Of a DNA stretch of 64,000 nucleotides, positions 62,193-64,000 are shown piece by piece. Position 1 is the first letter of the stretch; every line of letters begins with the position of its first letter. The translations under genes and the position numbers were made by a program. This DNA is from Paenibacillus sp. FSL H8-0048 (GTDB taxonomy: Bacteria; Bacillota; Bacilli; Paenibacillales; Paenibacillaceae). Under the pieces are notes generated by a model, which made no database searches, was not told where the DNA came from, and saw nothing but the letters and a program-made list of their open reading frames with translations. The DNA lies in NCBI RefSeq assembly GCF_038002825.1, contig NZ_JBBODF010000001.1, positions 6,076,001 through 6,140,000 on the forward strand, written 5' to 3'.

Positions 62193-63002
62193 ATGTCAGG
62201 TTATGATCCGGAGCGATTAAATAAGTTTCCCCAATTAACAGGCTCTCAAAGCAAACAACTTCAGGAGGCCTCTTTGAGATATCCACTGGAGTCTTTTCTG
62301 ACGAACTACCGAAATGTAGAGGAGATTGGAATTGATTTTGTATATTCTTCTGCTAAGTTAGAGGGAAATACATACTCCAAAGTGGACACCATCAATCTTC
62401 TAAAAATGGGCATCACCGCTGGAGGTAAGTTATATTCTGATGCGCAAATGATTCTGAATTTAAGAGATGCCTATAATTTTGTGCTTACTTCAAAAGATAA
62501 AGCAATAGATCGTTACTTTATAATTGATGTGCATTCCATCCTGGCCAAAGATTTATTGCCAGCAGCAAATTGCGGAGCTCCACGTGAGGATGCTGTCAGA
62601 ATATCTGGAACGGACTACTCCCCCCCTGTGGGCAGAGATTATTTAAATGAGGAATTGAAGTATCTACTTGAGGTGGCTGGAACCATCAACAATCCGTTTG
62701 AACGCGCCATTTATCTGAAGCTTAACCTATGTTATCTACAGTATTTTCAAGATATAAACAAACGGACAGCACGCATGGTGCAGACATTCTCACTACTGGG
62801 CAATGGAGAAATGCCTCTGCTGGCAGGATATGTGAAGAGTAGCGGTTATATTGAAGCAATCTTAGAGTATTACAATACAGGAAGTTATGTGCCATATCTA
62901 TCATGGTTTGTAGCTTCATACAGACAAATGGTGAAGTCTTTAACTGACCTGCCTACAATTACGAAATCCAGATCTGTGGATCTGCGGAATAATAATAACT
63001 GA
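62193..63002 (+). CDS. Fic-fold protein with non-canonical catalytic motif
   Basis: A 269-residue Fic/DOC-family protein, ATG behind AGGAGGA. An N-terminal inhibitory-helix motif SSAKLEGN (residues 52-59) fits class II Fic proteins. The core motif, normally HPFxDGNGRxxR, reads QYFQDINKRTAR (about 183-194). The catalytic His is replaced by Gln and the Pro by Tyr, while Phe, Asp, Asn and both Arg are kept. AMP transfer as known for Fic enzymes would be impaired, so it may be inactive, use another chemistry, or bind nucleotide only. Confidence 0.88.
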   Translation: MSGYDPERLNKFPQLTGSQSKQLQEASLRYPLESFLTNYRNVEEIGIDFVYSSAKLEGNTYSKVDTINLLKMGITAGGKLYSDAQMILNLRDAYNFVLTSKDKAIDRYFIIDVHSILAKDLLPAANCGAPREDAVRISGTDYSPPVGRDYLNEELKYLLEVAGTINNPFERAIYLKLNLCYLQYFQDINKRTARMVQTFSLLGNGEMPLLAGYVKSSGYIEAILEYYNTGSYVPYLSWFVASYRQMVKSLTDLPTITKSRSVDLRNNNN

Positions 63003-63034
63003 ATTCAAACAGGGTGTTAGACAGGAGGCGTATC

Positions 63035-63562
63035 TTAGTAGAGGGTTCAGCCGCAGAAGTGGAGGGACAGTTGACCGGTATTGGTGAGCAGGGGAATAAG
63101 CTGGCACGGCTTACGTATAAGAGTGGAAAAGACACGGCGGACAAGCTGGAGCGGCTCGCCAGTCTGCTGGAGAACCAGGAGTCTGGCTGGAAGACTGCGT
63201 ATGAGCAGGAGCAGGCACAGCGGCAGCAGAGTGCTGCGGTGCTGCAATCAGCAGCCGAAGCTATAATTGGCTGGCTGGATGATCTGGACGCCCTCACGGC
63301 TGGACGCAGTCAGCAAGAGGGGAGCGCTTCCGATGGATGGGCGCTGCTGACCTGCACTGGCAGGAGCAGATGCTCGGACTAGGCAAGGTATTCGATCCGG
63401 CCCTGTGTGAGGCGGGGCTGGGACCGTCCCTATGTCTCCGAATTCAGAAGCAGCGGTTGCTTATGAGGTGATGTCCGTCTTAAGAAGAGGCTACCTGCTG
63501 GAAGATGGCAGCCTGTACCGTAAGGCCCAAGTCATTACATTATTTAAGGAGGGGCAGTCATG
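63035..63562 (+). pseudogene. GrpE-like nucleotide exchange factor, frameshifted
   Basis: The first frame (about 63,035-63,340) gives EGSAAEVEGQLTGIGEQGNK... with a coiled coil (DTADKLERLASLLENQ), then fails. A second frame carries LHWQEQMLGLGKVFDPALCE (about 63,350-63,420), and a third MSPNSEAAVAYEVMSVLRRG to the stop at 63,562 (including YLLEDGSLYRKAQV, the GrpE-like end). At least two frameshifts are needed to join them. The last frame overlaps the Hsp70 ATG (ATGA), so the three chaperone genes once formed an operon. Confidence 0.6.
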
Positions 63563-63798
63563 AATCAGGAACATACAAGCCATCCTGTCGTAGGGATTGA
63601 CTTGGGGACTACCAACTCTGCTATTGCTTACATTCGTGGCGGTAAGCCGGAGCTTATTGCATCGGCGACCGGGCAATACCTGCTGCCTTCTGTAGTGCTG
63701 ATTGATCCGAAGGGGAACATTATCGTGGGGCAGGATGGCTGGTACGGCAGGCCCGGGAAGTGCTGGAAGGTGTAGAGACAAGCCTGCTTGAAGGATGA
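63560..63798 (+). pseudogene. Hsp70/DnaK-like gene, truncated
   Basis: ATG 63560 behind AAGGAGGGG. The first 60 codons are a good Hsp70 start (VVGIDLGTTNSAIAYI is phosphate loop 1; LLPSVVLIDPKGNIIVGQDG follows), then a TAG at 63,773. In another frame 63,748-63,798 reads QAREVLEGVETSLLEG and a stop. Nearly all of the usual ATPase and substrate domains (more than 400 codons) are missing, so an internal deletion removed most of the gene. Confidence 0.75.
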
Positions 63799-64000
63799 AT
63801 TCAACATCATCAACTGCGCCCAGACACGGTACCCGCACAAGATCCAAGCAGATTATTACAAGCTGCTGGGGGTACGGGTGAATGGGACCCCGCAATCGAT
63901 TAAGTCGCTTATGTCTCCAAGATCAAGGAATTCCCGCCTGAGCGTTATCCGGAGGAATTCCAGAATATACGCAAGGCTTATGATATCTTGCGTGATCCTG
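63787..64000 (+). pseudogene. J-domain protein remnant, frameshifted, runs off the window
   Basis: One frame reads ADYYKLLGVRVNGTPQSIK (about 63,850-63,905), the start of a J domain. The continuation, AYVSKIKEFPPERYPEEFQN and then IRKAYDILRDP, is in another frame from about 63,908, so a single base appears lost at about 63,906. The HPD tripeptide is not present (FPPER in its place), as in some divergent J proteins. No start codon is evident. The 3' part lies outside the window. Confidence 0.6.

Overview
The window looks like a chromosome segment of a spore-forming, low- to medium-GC Bacillota, most probably Paenibacillus. Support comes from a GerA-type germinant receptor operon, LonB next to LonA, the tig-clpP-clpX order, SLH-anchored surface proteins, copper-amine-oxidase-N 'stalk' domains, many TTG/GTG starts behind strong GGAGG sites, and a peptide/receptor locus resembling the Alo quorum-sensing systems described from Paenibacillus. 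No species is claimed.

Layout. 1-1,936: ABC-2 export operon (minus strand) with a TetR-type palindrome in front. 2,072-6,947: a lipoprotein, then a stalk/beta-propeller secreted protein and pstS-pstC-pstA, with no pstB following. 7,113-9,202: a frameshifted RQC-minor-type gene, a gene-free stretch of small repeats, and a 145-bp tandem repeat made from the 3' end and terminator of a tRNA-Arg(UCU) gene. 9,272-15,193: hypothetical gene, tig, clpP, clpX, ispG. 15,248-19,294: germination operon gerA-gerC-(small D-type subunit)-gerB on the minus strand. 19,483-25,123: lonB, lonA, ysxC/engB and a hypothetical gene.

25,225-50,904 is a large surface-glycan locus. It holds a YwqE/CpsB phosphatase, an SLH S-layer-like protein, a Wzz/CpsC and CpsD tyrosine kinase pair, a bacillosamine-type set (4,6-dehydratase, initiating phosphoglycosyl transferase, acetyltransferase, aminotransferase), the UDP-L-FucNAc set capE-capF-capG, six glycosyltransferases including a GT-D-fold enzyme, Wzy and Wzx. 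It ends with rfbA-rfbC-rfbB (no rfbD). The part from about 35.8 to 48.3 kb is strongly AT-rich and was probably acquired or swapped as a serotype block. A decayed galE sits at its right edge.

51,500-57,830 is a repeatedly duplicated signalling island. It has three copies of a leader, terminator, promoter and HTH/TPR-like receptor gene. The first copy is decayed. The second is intact and followed by an overlapping 47-residue secreted propeptide gene (55,772-55,915) ending GHGLGDG. The third is intact but has no recognisable peptide. A secreted protein plus lipoprotein pair lies between copies one and two. I read this as an RRNPP/Alo-like peptide quorum-sensing cluster, and it is the most interesting part of the window.

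57,907-64,000: an M24 aminopeptidase P, a long SLH protein with four 84-residue repeats, a Fic-fold protein lacking the canonical catalytic histidine, and a degraded GrpE/Hsp70/J-domain chaperone operon running off the end.
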